A stretch of DNA of 64,000 nucleotides from Lottia gigantea (Eukaryota; Mollusca; Gastropoda; Lottiidae), in NCBI RefSeq assembly GCF_000327385.1, contig NW_008709640.1:29539-93538 (forward strand), in the 5' to 3' direction. Of the stretch, positions 10,621 through 23,926 are shown in pieces. The translations under genes and the position numbers were made by a program. The notes under the pieces are model-generated. The model saw only the letters and a list, made by a program, of their open reading frames with translations, had not been told where the DNA came from and made no database searches. Within the stretch, counting starts at the first letter, position 1. Every line of letters starts with the position of its first letter.

Positions 10621-13500
10621 ACTTTTACCTCAGACATGTTAAGTTATTGGTAATGGGTTCTATTATTTGAATGAGATATGTTGTGATTTATAAATGGATG
10701 AAATATGCTCAAGTTACTTGTGTTCAGATTATACAAATATTTGGCGATGTAGATGACAGAGTCTTGAATCAAGATTTCAAAGCATCAGATCCAACTGCTA
10801 GGTATCACAATTAACTGGATAGTCTCAACTTACCATCAGCCTGATTGCACTGAAGTTTTTTGGTCATCAGTGCACTCTGGTTGACTTTGTCCAGCCACTG
10901 ATCTGATTTTCCCAATGCCATCACTTGCTAGCAGTCGTAGATCTCCAAAAATTTACCAGCTTCAAGATCAACTTAAATCCACCTTGGAATAAAAAGCCCA
11001 CCATTTTTCTTTTGGCATATATTTTATTTCGATCCATGGCTATGTTATAGTTGAATGTGTTTTATCTGGTATAAAACCCAAAATTTGTTCAGCAATGATA
11101 ATTTTTTGCATACTTATTAAATCATTATTTTTCTACCTTAATAAACATTAACCCACAGCATTAAACTTCATCTATTATACATTTATTTTTTCCGTGTGAT
11201 ATTTGTGTGTGAAAATGATATACATAGACACAGATATTAGATATTAGTTCAGAATGACATCCCAAATGATCTTTTTAAATTCAAAATTATGCTTTTAAGT
11301 AAATTAGTGACGTCCTCGAACACTTTTTTTTTTGTGGAATTGCAGGAACCACGGATGTCTGAATGAAAAATGAAATAATCCAAATTGATGTTATCAATCA
11401 AAGACATAAAAAAAAAATTTATAATCATTTTGCGGTTATTTTTATTATTTTTTTAAATCAAATAAAACCTGTTTTCGAGCTGAAATTATTTTCAACCAAG
11501 ACAATTATAAGTATTCAGTAGTAAGTCATATTTTACCATCAAAATCATGTTGAATTGAGGTAAACTTCTAAATCAATTTTGATTTGAAGGCCTAATAAGA
11601 TCAGTTTCTTAAAAAAAAGAATTATTCTTAACTATAATTCATATACAGTATATGTATGTACTTTTTTTTTGTGGGCTTTTATAACAGAACTATGCTGAAA
11701 TGACTAATTCCTTCACAATACCATAAGTTTCTTACATTAATCAAATTTAACAATCAAAATTGACCATAAATTACAAAGCAAAAGAGCATAATTTACATTT
11801 AAAAATTGATAATGAAGCAGTGCTTTATACGATTTTTAAGACCTAAAATGTTTTCGTATGTTGTATATTTGTTTTTATGTTAGTTTAGTGATTTATAGTA
11901 TGGCCCAGTCATCAAATTTGATTTCCAAACAATACTTTTTAAGATTTACTGTAGATCTATCTTTTATTATGTATACTGCTGTTTTTTTTGTAATTAACAT
12001 AGTCAAGTGAAGATATCTGTGCACTTCCGGGTTTGAATCAAAATCAACCATGAGCACCTCATTTTCTATTTTGGTAGTAAAAAGTGGAATGCTAGATTTG
12101 ATTCTTCACTGGATGTGCATCATTTTCTTCGCCAATCTATATCTTATGAACTTTTGAAGGACAAATTCATTAAGGTTTAGTCACATTTCCATGACATTTA
12201 TAATGACTCTGCAGATATGTTGATGTTTTCTAGCTTCTCCTGTGTATTGCAGAAACACCTTGCTTCCATTCCTACCTTTCATGTTTCTGAATTTTTTTTT
12301 TTTACCAGATTATATTATTTGTCTTCACTGTATGTGCATAAGATTCTTATTTCTGCAATTTCAAAAGAAATTGATCAATAAGGTCACCCCTTTGCAAAAA
12401 CATTTGTTGTAATAGTTATTATCTGGAAGTATAGGAACATCAACAGGAAACTGAAATGCTTATAGGACCAATTAATTGATTCAATTGCTTATGTGATACC
12501 AAGCCTACCTGGAGAATTGGTCAAATTACTTTTTGAGCCATGTAAAATAAGATATTTCAAATACTTGAACTTAAATCATTCAAGAAATACTAGATTTTGA
12601 ATTAATATGCCTGATTACTAGTGAATTTAATTTGAAAATCAAAAATTTGCTGTAGCTTCATGAACACCTAAATTATTCATTACAGTCAGAAATGCGACAA
12701 ATATGGGATAACAAAACGTCTTGCACATGAATTAACACCAGTTCGGGTTTTTTTCATGATTAAAATGACCAGAAAAATGTTTTTAAGTGATGATAAATTG
12801 CAATGCAATGTACTTTGTTGAATTTGTTTTAATTGTATATTTTGACTTTATGAAATTTATATTGTGAGAAAATTTATGTGTGGAATAATCTATATTGATC
12901 AGGTCTATAAATTATAATAACCAAAAGTTTTAAAATATATTGTGTAATATTTACCTTTGTTATGATTACAGAGCATATTTTATTGGTTTATCAAGAATAC
13001 TCACTAGCTTGTCAATATATAACTTCATGCAGGTTGTCAATTCCTACTAATTTCAGAAAATCCTCAATGACATAAATAAAGATATTGCCTACAAAATAGA
13101 CTGCAGATACCATCAATTTTATAATCTTCTATTTGATAATATTTATACACAGATTTCAACCTGTGATCTTTTTTGACAATCTAGTCTTTTTTTTTTTATG
13201 GATTTTTAAAATGCATATAACTTTACTGCCAGTTACTGCTTGTGTTGCAGTTATCCCTTTCAGCATTGGTACAATTAATTTTCTTTCATTGTAAACTTAG
13301 ATTTATCTTTCGGTATCATTTTATAAAATACTACAGGCTGCAGAAATAAATTCTTTCATTATCAAATTCACAGGTTCTGTATACAAACATTTTAGAGTTA
13401 TCTCCCTTCAACCAAACTAAGGCTATCTATTTTGTCACATCTTCTTTTCCTGTAACACATCTGATATTTAATCAATCTGTGGTTTGAATTGTAGTTAAAT
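10621..13500. other. AT-rich intergenic sequence
   Basis: No convincing gene. A 28-codon open stretch after a good acceptor (10728-10814) has no partner of matching phase. At 11334-11361 lies the inverse of the motif at 8764-8790. Poly-T/poly-A runs are frequent. Confidence 0.5.
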
Positions 13501-13559
13501 GAAGGCCGGGACAAGTGCAATTTGATTTTGTTAATACATATTGCAAAAGTCACAGCCTA
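13501..13559 (-). ncRNA. mir-92: miR-92 family hairpin A
   Basis: On the minus strand the 3' arm carries TTGCACTTGTCCCGGCC (plus 13504-13520), the miR-92 mature core, with seed ATTGCAC. The 5' arm (13540-13557) reads GGCTGTGACTTTTGCAAT and pairs with it, with a three-base internal mismatch and a short loop of about 15 nt. Mature 3p is about 13501-13522. miR-92 belongs to the conserved bilaterian miR-25/92 family of post-transcriptional repressors. It is the last hairpin in transcription order of the cluster. Confidence 0.9.
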
Positions 13560-13710
13560 AACAGTCTACAGACATGAGGTTGCTTGTTGGTTATCCGTGT
13601 AACATGAAGCTATCAATCAGGAAACTGTGAGACTTCTCAGAAAAAATTAAAAGCAAGTGGTCCATAAACCTCCCTATATCCAATCTTACAGTTGTGAAGA
13701 ATCAAAACAA

Positions 13711-13771
13711 GCAGGCCGGGACAAGTGCAATTGGACCAAGTCAAACCATAGTTGCCCCAAGTTCCAGCCTA
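13711..13771 (-). ncRNA. mir-92: miR-92 family hairpin B
   Basis: The minus-strand mature 3p is at 13711-13732, with core TTGCACTTGTCCCGGCC and seed ATTGCAC. The 5' arm (GGCTGGAACTTGGGGCAA) pairs with one bulge and a central mismatch. It lies 150 nt from hairpin A and 63 nt from hairpin C, so the three probably share one primary transcript. Confidence 0.88.
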
Positions 13772-13833
13772 CAAGTCAAGATTATAATTATACATCCGTT
13801 GTCTATACTATTTAGTTGAGGTGAAGACTTTGC

Positions 13834-13898
13834 AGCAGGCCGGGACAAGTGCAATTTGATTATTCTTCTCCATATTGCAAATATCACGACCTGCAACT
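13834..13898 (-). ncRNA. mir-92: miR-92 family hairpin C
   Basis: The mature 3p is at 13835-13856 on the minus strand, with core TTGCACTTGTCCCGGCC and seed ATTGCAC. The 5' arm reads GCAGGTCGTGATATTTGCAA and pairs along most of the mature strand. The loop is about 14 nt. Confidence 0.9.
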
Positions 13899-16800
13899 CA
13901 TCTTTCTTCATTATGAAATAAAATCAGCTTCGGTCATGTCTGGCATATAGAGCTAAATCAACAGCCCTGGTTGAAGTTGAAGAAATTTCTAACATGACAG
14001 GTTTGTCAAGAGTTTGCCTGCACATTTACTTCTTACTTGTACTACAAAAACTGCTATAATTCCAGGATTATGCAGACATCAATACATGCCAATTGTAAAC
14101 ATTCACATCTGCATTAGTAAATGCTTATCATGATCAGTAAAAGAAATTTGCATCACTTGTGTGATTTTATGTGTTGTGCTTGTACAGAATGAAATACAAG
14201 AATTCATTTCAGAAAAGGGACATGGTCAGCTCAAATTCAAACCTTGACGGCAAAGCAGCTGTTTCAATGATACTCAGTATAAAAGAGCAAGCCATTCTGT
14301 CAATCTATTGAATCCTACTGATATCAGTAACCATTGCTTATTTCTCATATGTCTACAATACTAAATGAATAATAATATTAAATAAACAGGGCAGAAAGTA
14401 GAGTAAATTAGACAGCATTCTTTTGATTGAAATGGTTGTCTAGTTACTATGTTATTTCTATTATAATGAGTTGAAATATATTATTACAGTACTTATCTCT
14501 TGACTAGTATTCAATACTAGTAGGTATACTATTTATATCTACAGTCTAGAAATTGTCAATCATATCCAAACTAGTTTCAATATTCAATCATTATACAGCC
14601 TACACACACAGGTGCGAAAAGTTTAACAAAATAAGTATGTAACAAAAACAAATATAACGATAGAAATTGTGGTATTTACTCAAAGAGTTTAACAAACTAC
14701 TATCAAACCATTTTGTGTTGTGTCATCAAAATGCCCGATTCAAACTAAAACTTATGTTGAACTTAACATATACCATGTAATATTCTTTGTTCCATGCTGT
14801 TTTCCGTTTTGCAAACAAATTCAGCAAACAAACCATGCTGTGTTTCAGCATATGGATATGGACATCCTCAACATTTATCCCATTGCGTGGAACAACACTG
14901 TATTTGGCACCTCATGATCAGGCATACACAATATTTCTTTTGAACAATGTCCACTGTGGTGTGGCTAATGAAAACTTAAACATATAACAATGTGTTTTGT
15001 TTTCAGCAAAAAAAATCTGTCGTAGGCCTATGTGCCTGGTTTTACAGCATATATCAAGCTCGGATCAATTTAGCCAACAAACAATGCTGTGTTCCAATTA
15101 GTAAACAAATAACAAACAGTATCATGGCCACAAAAATAACAAAAAGCCAAGATTACAATTAGCAAATTAACCATTGCATGCTCTAATTGAGATCCATTTC
15201 AAACATATTTTTCACACACCCTGGTATTACAGTATTACTTTACATATTGTTATATATACATTAATCAAAACAAAATCAAACAAACCAAGTTCAAAATAGA
15301 CCTCAACTTATCTGCACTGCAAAATTCCAATAATCACCAAATAAACATGGTCATTTTACAAAGCTGCCTTAGACACAATTGGCATGACCATAACACAGTG
15401 GACCTGTATTAATAATGACCCAAAATTGTAACCAATCAAGGTGACTAATGTCAACAAACACAAAATTCTTAACTGAGCAAGTTACAAATTATGACATAAA
15501 TCTAACAATCCAATTAATATTATAGAATATCTTATAGGATTATCTAAATCCTATAACAGATTATTGAGATTAACTGAATGACTAATCAACTAATCCATGC
15601 TTCTGGATACACTGTAATCATTAACTAATCTAATTTTCTGCAGATTTTTTTTAAGACTCACCTTCACTGATTCATTCCATAATCCATACAACTAATCCAA
15701 TTTATTATGTACATTTACATCATAATTCTTTCTTATAGATTCCAATAACTTCACAATATATCCATAGGACACCAAGAGTTTCACTATAAAAACTATCTGT
15801 CCCCATCTCAGGTGGACCATTTCCAATAATAGTTACTGTGCTATCAGCATAATAAAATAGAGCCAGAAGGCAACAGTTGACCAAGGCACACTATAACTTT
15901 AGTATTCTGCATCTCTTTACTGAAAAACAACAAAACTATTTTACTACATTATAATGAAATAGCCCCAAGCATAGAAACTTCATATCTATGATTAGTATTG
16001 TACTGATGACATCTTACTCAAGAACTTTTTTTAACTCACACAATTTTCCCCTTAGAAAGTATAGTGACTAAAGTTAATCTTCTTAAAACTGAGCTGTTTC
16101 TTTGCCCACGATTATTACCTTAGTGAAGATATTCAATATATATTGATAGTAGAGTCATTACTTGTAAAGGCATGAATTGAATGATTTTATACCCCACTAT
16201 TTATCAGAATGCATAAAAGGGTTAAATAGTGCATTGTGAAAGATTGGTCATCCGTGACATTGTCTATTGCGATATTTGAATGTCCATGTAATAAAACTAC
16301 TACTAGAAAATGTCTTTGTCAACTACTTAACTGTGCCTATTGTTTATCCAGTTTGATCAAGTAAGGGTCATATATTACCACAGGGTACTGTTATTTACCT
16401 ATATCTCACATCACATCACCCAGAGTTTTCACAGTTTTAACATCACACTTTATAATTTATATGTGCAATACAGGTATAATGGATAACATACAAAATATTA
16501 GCCATTATAAGGTGCTGGTTTGTCTCTCGACACGGAAGATTTATTCTTTAGCATGTCTTAGTGAAGAAGTTGCCAGAAAGTTGACAACTCTTCACAGGTT
16601 TGGATACGCATTAAAGTACAGACAGAGTAAAAAAAAAAAAAACTATAAGAACCAAATATAAGCTTGCATACAAATAGCTGTTGGGGGTAATGGGATACTT
16701 TATTTGATAAGGAGTTGGATTGTCAACTTTGTCATCAAGTCTACATCAAAGGTGATGGCTCAACAAACCTGTTAAAGAAAATTCATTAAGAATAGAATCT

Positions 16801-17011
16801 TCATAGATGTTGAAACTCTTACGATCATTTAGCAAATTTTGAACCATTAGTTAAGTCAAGGGCAATAACTCATCCTTTGCCCAATCTATTAGCTAACAAA
16901 GATTAATCAAACCCTTGAATTTAAATCTGCATAGGACATACCAGTACCGGTAAAAGCTTTTCTTCGGCCAAACAGAGATTTCGAAAACAGAAAAAGGAGA
17001 ATAAAAATTGT
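13899..17011. other. Sequence between miR-92 hairpins
   Basis: AT-rich, probably intron or primary transcript of the miR-92 host. A diffuse repeated motif (CAAACAAACCATGCTGTG and variants) occurs around 14790-15100. The open frames at 14720-14987 overlap this repeat and look spurious. No further hairpin was found by eye. Confidence 0.35.
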
Positions 17012-17070
17012 AGAAAGGCCGGGACAAGTGCAATACATATCAAATTCTGCATTGCACAAGTTCCAGTCCA
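17012..17070 (-). ncRNA. mir-92: miR-92 family hairpin D (miR-92a type)
   Basis: The mature 3p at 17014-17035 begins with T (TATTGCACTTGTCCCGGCC), as in the classical miR-92a. The 5' arm GGACTGGAACTTGTGCAAT pairs well. This is the most 5' hairpin in transcription order, 3.1 kb upstream of the other three, so it may be cut from a different part of the same host transcript or from a separate one. Confidence 0.9.
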
Positions 17071-18049
17071 TCCAGCAATTTCATGTCAATCCAATCTTGC
17101 ACTCAAATTAAACAAACAATACCTTCTACAATAACAAGTAAACATTTCAATAAACAAATAATACAATTTCATTCAAATTCAATAGACAATATTTATAAGG
17201 AAATCAATGTGATTTATGTTCAATTTTGCTACCCACTCAACATCTGCTTGAGTAATAACTAAGGTAATGCAAATTTAATATGTAATTAATTAATAGGCTA
17301 TGTGTAAGAAAATCAATTTAGAGTATTTCTAATAATTAAAGGATCTGCACAGCCCATGATGCCTCTCTGAAGTCACCTACTTTGAACACCTGAACAACAA
17401 AAGGCTTTAGAGATTGTTCATTGCAACCTGACTAACCTGCATCTATCAGGGCTGAGGGGGGACTATTTATTTAGAGATATTTGAAAATCTGAAATAGCGA
17501 GATTGATTGTCAGCATGTGCACTTTAATTTAAAACTGCTAACCTAATGTGTAAACAAAGTCATTAATTATGTAATCATGCCATGCCCAATTCAAAACTAT
17601 AATATCATTATCAGACCATAAAGGCATGCCACTATGTTACGAGTTGTCCTGGTAGCGAAATTTGTTGAAAGCCTCACTGAAACCTAATCGATAGATAGGC
17701 CTAATCTACATTATACATGGAGTTGACTAATAACCAAATAACGTTCATTCAATAAGAGACAATATTCCATTTACTGCTTGATGCAATCAAAAGTGACACC
17801 GACATGAAACTAAAAAAAAGCTCATAGACTCGACATGTACACACCACAGCACAGCCGACACACATTTTTTTACAAAGTGTTAATGACAAAATTGATCAAC
17901 GTGTAGCATATACCACTGACAACAGGCCACTAGATCTAATATAACAATCAACTTGAAATAAATTTTCACTTCCGCCTGACATGAGGACAGTCCATTTGGC
18001 TGAACCAACACACGATGCCGATGGCAATCTTCATTTTCAAGTCGGACTG

Positions 18050-18320
18050 TCCTACTTACCACTTGACATTTCTCCTTTTGGATTTACACTGACAGCCACA
18101 CCAACCTTGCCAACTATTCTAATTATATTTTAGAATGTTAGGTTTATCAATGTGATAGGGGCGAACGTGCATTTAAATCAGAACTAAAACTTTCCAAACT
18201 CTAAAAACTTTCCCGCGAAGTTTTCTAACATGTGTAATGGCGTCCGTGACATGTGGACTTCAATTTACCCATAGTGCACTGCGTTGTCATTCACCTGTTC
18301 GCGCGTGTCACACGAGGTCC
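18050..18320. promoter_or_regulatory. Promoter-like GC-richer island upstream of the miR-92 cluster
   Basis: Against an AT-rich background this stretch holds several CpGs. It includes TTTCCCGCGAA at 18209-18219, which matches the E2F consensus TTTSSCGC, and GTTCGCGCGTGTCACACGAGG at about 18299. On the minus strand a consensus donor (AAGTG then GTAAGTAGG) lies at about 18059, which suits the first exon of a spliced miR-92 host transcript. Both the promoter role and the E2F site are inferred. Confidence 0.35.
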
Positions 18321-19051
18321 TACATTGAACAACATTGAAAGAATGATATTTTTTTGTATAATTATTTCATTAAATTAGGCCTAGAGGATAATGTAATTTT
18401 CAAAATTCATGAATTAATTGTTAAGATCATTTTTAATTTATTTACTTTTTTTGCTGATTGTGGATATCTAGTTCAGTTTTGGAATACACTGGTGTATTAT
18501 TGCCGCTTTTCGCCGTTCGGTTTTATACGCCCACATCAGCACATGAAACTTGGCAGGGTTCAGAGTCAGAGTTGACGTTTCGACGTACAGTGGGTTTTTG
18601 TTCTTGAATAAGCGAAAATTAGATTTAAAACTCAATAACTTAAGTCCATTTGGATAGGCCTATATAATGATTGATATTGTGGTTGTGTTCAAAGTTGAAG
18701 TTGTTCCGATGAACGGTTTCGAAATTATTGCCCTTGGCTATGGGAAATAGCAACAAAATTAGCTTGTTAGCATTATAGAAACTAGAGTCTTATACCTTAT
18801 ACTTGTATCTCTAGGCTATTTAGGTAGACCTATCATATAAAATATAAAATGAAGATGGTTTGAGAGCAATGCGAATATATTTATGTTGGTTTGAGTTTGG
18901 TTTTGTGGTTAGTACTTGAGGCTTTTATAATTATTGGCCTTGGTCTATATTGTTTTAATATCAGCATTTTTGAGTAGGATTAGAAGAACTTATGGGCGGT
19001 AGGGTTTTAAAACCCACCTGCTTCCTCGACTCTGAGTATGACGAGGCTTCT

Positions 19052-19130
19052 CAGTAGCGGAGCTAGTGAAAAAAGTGGTTTGCTCCCTTTATTTTGTACC
19101 CTCAGTCTCGGAAGGTTGGCACCGCCACTG
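19052..19130. mobile_element. Possible tiny TIR element
   Basis: CAGTAGCGGAGCTAG at the left end and the inverse of CAGTGGCGGTGCCA at the right end form imperfect terminal inverted repeats about 80 bp apart. The ends resemble those of some DNA transposon families. I found no clear target-site duplication. This could be a solo remnant. Confidence 0.3.
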
Positions 19131-21123
19131 ACGAAAAAGCAAAACACTACCAGCAGCTTCTGCAGCTGGTGTGCGTTCGTTATCTTGCCTTGCAAAATAT
19201 ATTTAACCAGATCTACAAGAGCTGGTAGTGTTTTCCTTTTCCGACTTACTTACAATGTACGACTATTGATATTCCTGGACTGTTGGTTTACTAGGTTAGG
19301 CCTACTGGAGCTGGGGCTACCCACATGTAAAAAATTAACTATGGTTGGTTCTGAAGCCATTAAAAATCAAAATGCTGCACCCCATTCTCCTTACAAACTT
19401 GCAGTATGATTTGCACCCAGAAAATTTTAATCTAATATATCTGCTGGTTAAAAAAAAAAAAGAAAAGCTAGATCACTTTTCAGAGGTTTCTCAAGACTTT
19501 CAATGGATCATGATTCCATATTGTATTACGATCACCTCTTAGCGACTTCAAGACCATAGATATTGAACAGTGTAACTCTCTGCTTGATCGATGCAGTTTC
19601 TTACCTGTATGACAAGGTGCTAAAATGTAATTTTCGGGGCCCTTCTTTGATCACGTCGTGGCTAATTGCCGTTGCTGTCATTTGACACCCAATTTACAGA
19701 AGCCAAATTACATCGATCAGCTGGTTGGTAAGCATTTTACAGAGGCCAATTGCCGACTCATGGAAGAGACCACGTCCTAGTTAAATTTCTTGAAAATCAT
19801 GCAAATGAATGAAATGAAAGCCAGACGTGATTCTTCAAGAGAGCAAGTAATATATCTAGAGGGGCAATGCGTTAGGGTCTATAGTTGAAATAATTAAATT
19901 GGTAGGTTTTCAGAATTTTTCAAAGGGTTGGGGGAGGGGGGGAGGGGATGGGCATTCTGAGTATTTGAGCATTTAATGTGATCTTCTTAAATGTGATGTG
20001 CTGTGAGGTTAACTTTCCAGTCCTTTCAAATTTGCAAAAAGCCCTGCTTCAATCTGCATTCCTATACGGGAAAAATAAAGGAACAAGAAAATGTCCTGAA
20101 GAAACACCCCTATCACCCAGTGCCATGCAGAGTTTCTACCCACCCTTCTATGTTTACTGAGGATTACTAACACATTAAGTATGTATATATCTTTTATTGT
20201 ACAAAGACAACTAAGCTACATAAAAATTGATATGCAAATATGCTTTATACAATAATATGTATTTCAGCCTAAATAAATAAATTGATCCTAATTTTTTCAA
20301 ATGCACTGCATGGATTTTTCATAACATAACAATAGAGAAGATACATTCAATTCTAAGATGTGAATTAAAAAGGATTGTTGTATTCTGGAAATACAAATTC
20401 AGTAGGTAAACCTAATTTATTCAACAAGTGGTTTTATTTTATTCTGGTTTTCCTCCTAGATTTTCTGAGATTTAAACTGGGTGCGTATTGTACATGCCCG
20501 CGCATTATATTCACAATTATATGGTATCTGCTCTTTACTACCATGTAATGGCCAAATAAATTTTATGGAAATAAAGCATATCAATGTAAGCAATACCGAA
20601 TATAAATAAGATATGTTTAGTAATGTTTAAACAGTTGAATACATTGAGTATTAAATTAATTAAAGCAGTAATAATAATTTGACAAATGGCAAGTTCACAC
20701 TCTTCCATCTTTCATTATACCTAGAGCCTAAATGCAAAAATTTAAAATATCTTCCGTATCAAACACACCAAAAGCTAAGCTACTCTCTAAATTCTCAGAT
20801 CCTTAACACTAGATCAACTTCTATCATAATAAATAAAGAATGTCACTATTACCTAGTTTTAAATTCATTTTCAAGGGATATGTCTTCAAAATTCAATTCA
20901 AACAATAACTCCATTTATGTCCCGGTAAATTTTTGAGAAAACATCCCATTCTGTGATAATTGATATTTGATTAATTGAAGCCTAGACATAAAACTTTCAA
21001 AGGAATATCCCAGAACATATTGATAGAAAAAGATAAAAACTAAATAACATTGTCTAGAAAATAACAAATTAAATACACATCAACATAATATAGTTTTAAA
21101 ACCATACAATAAGTCCATATAGT

Positions 21124-21151
21124 ATGAATAATAATAATAATAATAATAATT
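21124..21151. repeat. (AAT)n microsatellite
   Basis: About nine AAT units, close to the polyadenylation region of talin. Confidence 0.85.
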
Positions 21152-21349
21152 TGTGATTTATTGGCTACTATACAACTTGTACAATTCATTATTTTTCTAC
21201 TCCTGCTAGTTGCTATGACAACCATTGTTTATGTCCTCTTTTGGAAGTGAATTCGTTCCATACAAAAAAAAATTATGAAAATAATTAGCACTGCTATTTG
21301 ATTATTTGAACTACTATGCCTATTGGTCTACGTAGAATATGAAAATAAT

Positions 21350-21355
21350 TTTATT
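21350..21355 (-). terminator. Candidate talin AATAAA signal
   Basis: AATAAA on the minus strand about 120 nt after the talin stop codon. Another lies at 21157-21162. Which is used cannot be told. Confidence 0.4.
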
Positions 21356-21475
21356 GTCGTAAATAGCTCTACGTGTATATTATATCTACAGTGATTTTTA
21401 CTATTATGACATTGCGTAGGAAGCATGTGATAATGAGGCACCATGATGATTAATGAAGATATGATAAATAGTATT

Positions 21476-23926
21476 TTAAAATGATGAGGATGAATCATAT
21501 TCGTCTGGTCTATCTTTATATCGTTCTCGACGGACCAACGCTAATTTCTTTCTTGCATCAGCTAATTCTTTTTCCTTTCTCAGAACTTCTTCTTGTGCCA
21601 TTATGTCCTGAAATAATGACAAGCACAATTTAAGATGCAGAACATTCCATGAAATACCATCATTTTTTCCCCACAATATTAGGTTAAAGATGCTGCCATA
21701 AAAAATTAAATCTAAAGGTCATGGACAAGACTTTCCAAGGGCATTCTTCAACCTATTAGCTTTAACCTCTTGAAAAGAAGTCCAAAGATTGCTTTGCACT
21801 GCAAGCCCTGTGCACTATACTCAGAGATATCCAGTATTTACAGGATCATGCAATTCTCAAATTGGGTTGTCAACTCAACATCTCATTTTGTTGATCTTCT
21901 GAATAAAAATATTCTACTTACCCTAGCAATACCACCAACTAGACGTTTATCAACAGTAACACTTGTATCATCAACATAATCTTGTGCTTGTTGGGCAGAT
22001 CTTACTAAAGCCTCTGTTGCTCTTTTAACAGCATTACCAGCAGCCTGCAAACAAGTACATTATTAACATATATTTTACAATGTTATTTTAGAGTAGAATA
22101 AATGCAGACCAGTTTGAACATTACAAGCTAGCTCTGTGTTTGATGATGTTTTGAATCACACTCTGATGTGCATTAACATCTTGGCAGGCTTTTATCATAA
22201 CTTTCATATGGTTAATCCATAAAAAATTACCTGTAATCTCTGCATAGCAACAGATCCTGGGTCAGCTTTCACTTTACAAGCCATCAATAACTGGGCAGTA
22301 GAACCAGCTACCTGTTTAGCTGATGCTATTAGTTTCTCTTCAGTAGCATGACCTTGTACCATAGCATTAGCAGATTCACACAAACTATGTGTAGCTGCTG
22401 CTACCATTTTTGCCTGAAAGATATCAATATATTTAACCATTTAAAAACATTACTTTTTACCACATGGTCTTAAACTAATCACATTGACTTAAAGGGCAAA
22501 AATTAGGTTTCCAATGTAGCCAAGCAATTGTTCCAGACTCTTAATTTTAGATTATCCAACACTGAAATTATATTCTTATTGCATGGCATTTTGTGAGCTT
22601 GCAATCACATCAAAAAAGATATTCTGTTTTCTCTGCATCGACAAAGATCTTTTACTAAATGCCATTAAATCAAAATATTAAAATCATTGAAACCTACAGC
22701 TGAGATTAGACCTTGTGACCATTGACCATCTTCATCTAAGGTATGACGGTGGAACGTAGATCCAACCTGTAACAAAATTAAACAAACAAGGTAAACATCA
22801 CATCAACAAATTGAACAAAACAAAAACACTAACTGCAAACCCAAAAAGCACATCAAAAACTAGATTGCTAATCTATGGAATGGTTTTCATTACTCTGTAT
22901 CGAGGCAATCAATGTTAATTGAATGAAAATGATGATATTGCAGGATCAATGCAGGACATTCAAAGAAGAAAATGAAACATATTCCCACCTTTCCTTGTGC
23001 AACCAATTCCCTTTGTGCAGCAGAAGCAGACTTGACAAGAGCAGCTGTTGCAGCTGCAATACATTTTGCAGCATCTAAAATTTGTTCTTCAAAATTCAAA
23101 TTTTCATCTGCTTGCTATAAAACCAAAGATTTAAAAAATATCAAATCAACAGGATAAAGAAAGTTTAAGCAATTTCTGGACACCAAAAATATAAATTTTG
23201 AGTTGATGATATTTTAATTTAAATTAAAACAAAAGTTGAATAGGTAAAGATAATGAATTGAAGTCAAAAATGTCCTAAAAGGAATGACTTATATCCCACA
23301 AGCATGAATAAGAGGAATAAACATGAAGCTTCACATTGGTGCTACAGCAGAAACACAATTTGGTGGTGCATCATATGATGGTGGTTTGGTAGGTGAAAGG
23401 ACAGACCTCTGTAGTGACATGTTTGATACTTGGTGGACTTTTAACCATTAACCACCAATTATATCAAACATATCTAACAGAGATCAGCAAACTCTTCAAA
23501 CATTTGTCTGCCCTTGGTGCAAGACTGGATCACTAGACAACACTAGCTAGACATCTCAGACTAGTAGACATCAAAATTCCACACAACACAGCAAAACACA
23601 TTACATATATTAGTAACGTTTTGTTATATAATATATTTAAACACACTTTAAATATGCAAATCTTGAAGAATTTAAGCTTTAGAGTCATATAACATTTCGA
23701 GATACAATACAGTTGCCACTTGATCACAATATACAATATCATAATTTCAAAAAGACAAACAATAGCTAGGTATCAAACAATGCAGCAATATAAATACTTA
23801 CTCTAGCAGCTTGTCTTGGTTTCAAACTGGCTAACTTCTTAGCTGCAGCTTCTATAGAGTTAGCAGCACCCAACAATTCATTTTCAGCTATAACTGTAGG
23901 ATCATCAGGATCTACCCATTCTTGAC
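21476..23926 (-). CDS. TLN: Talin exons 51-56: I/LWEQ actin-binding domain and dimerisation helix
   Basis: Exons: 23802-23926, 22989-23114, 22698-22766, 22231-22413, 21922-22044 and 21476-21607. Residues about 2317-2568. Exon 51 starts QEWVDPDDPTVIAENELLGA, the conserved start of the I/LWEQ (THATCH) module. Exons 52-54 keep NFEEQILDAAKCIAAATAAL, SAKQVAGSTAQLL and ACKVKAD. Exon 56 encodes a heptad-like helix (EEVLRKEKELADARKKLALV), the dimerisation domain needed for full F-actin binding. The end DEYDSSSSF differs from the vertebrate tail, which is variable. Exon 53 is only 69 nt. Confidence 0.96.

Larger units (their letters stand above)
18321..21475. other. Intergenic stretch with unassigned coding-like fragments and the talin 3' flank
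   Basis: Around 19340-19400 (+) an ATG in good context starts 21 codons ending at a GTATGA donor. Around 19690-19780 (+) the frame gives KPNYIDQLVGKHFTEANCRL. At 20022-20160 (+) a strong acceptor (TTAACTTTCCAG) precedes an open frame to TGA, with AATAAA at about 20272. I could not join these in phase or recognise them. They may be a small gene, a decayed one, or transposon remnants. The region is otherwise AT-rich. Confidence 0.25.

Noticed and set aside
10728-10814. 28-codon frame after a good acceptor
   Set aside because: Phase 0 does not match the only upstream exons (phase 1), and the length is compatible with chance.
14720-14987. Overlapping plus-strand frames
   Set aside because: They overlap a diffuse repeated CATGCTGTG motif and lack splice context or recognisable domains.
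17880-18062. Minus-strand 60-codon frame at the miR-92 promoter
   Set aside because: The GTAAGT within it is better read as a splice donor of the host transcript; there is no family signature.
19007-19409. Overlapping frames on both strands
   Set aside because: They cover a TIR-like repeat fragment; no domain or conserved splice structure could be joined.
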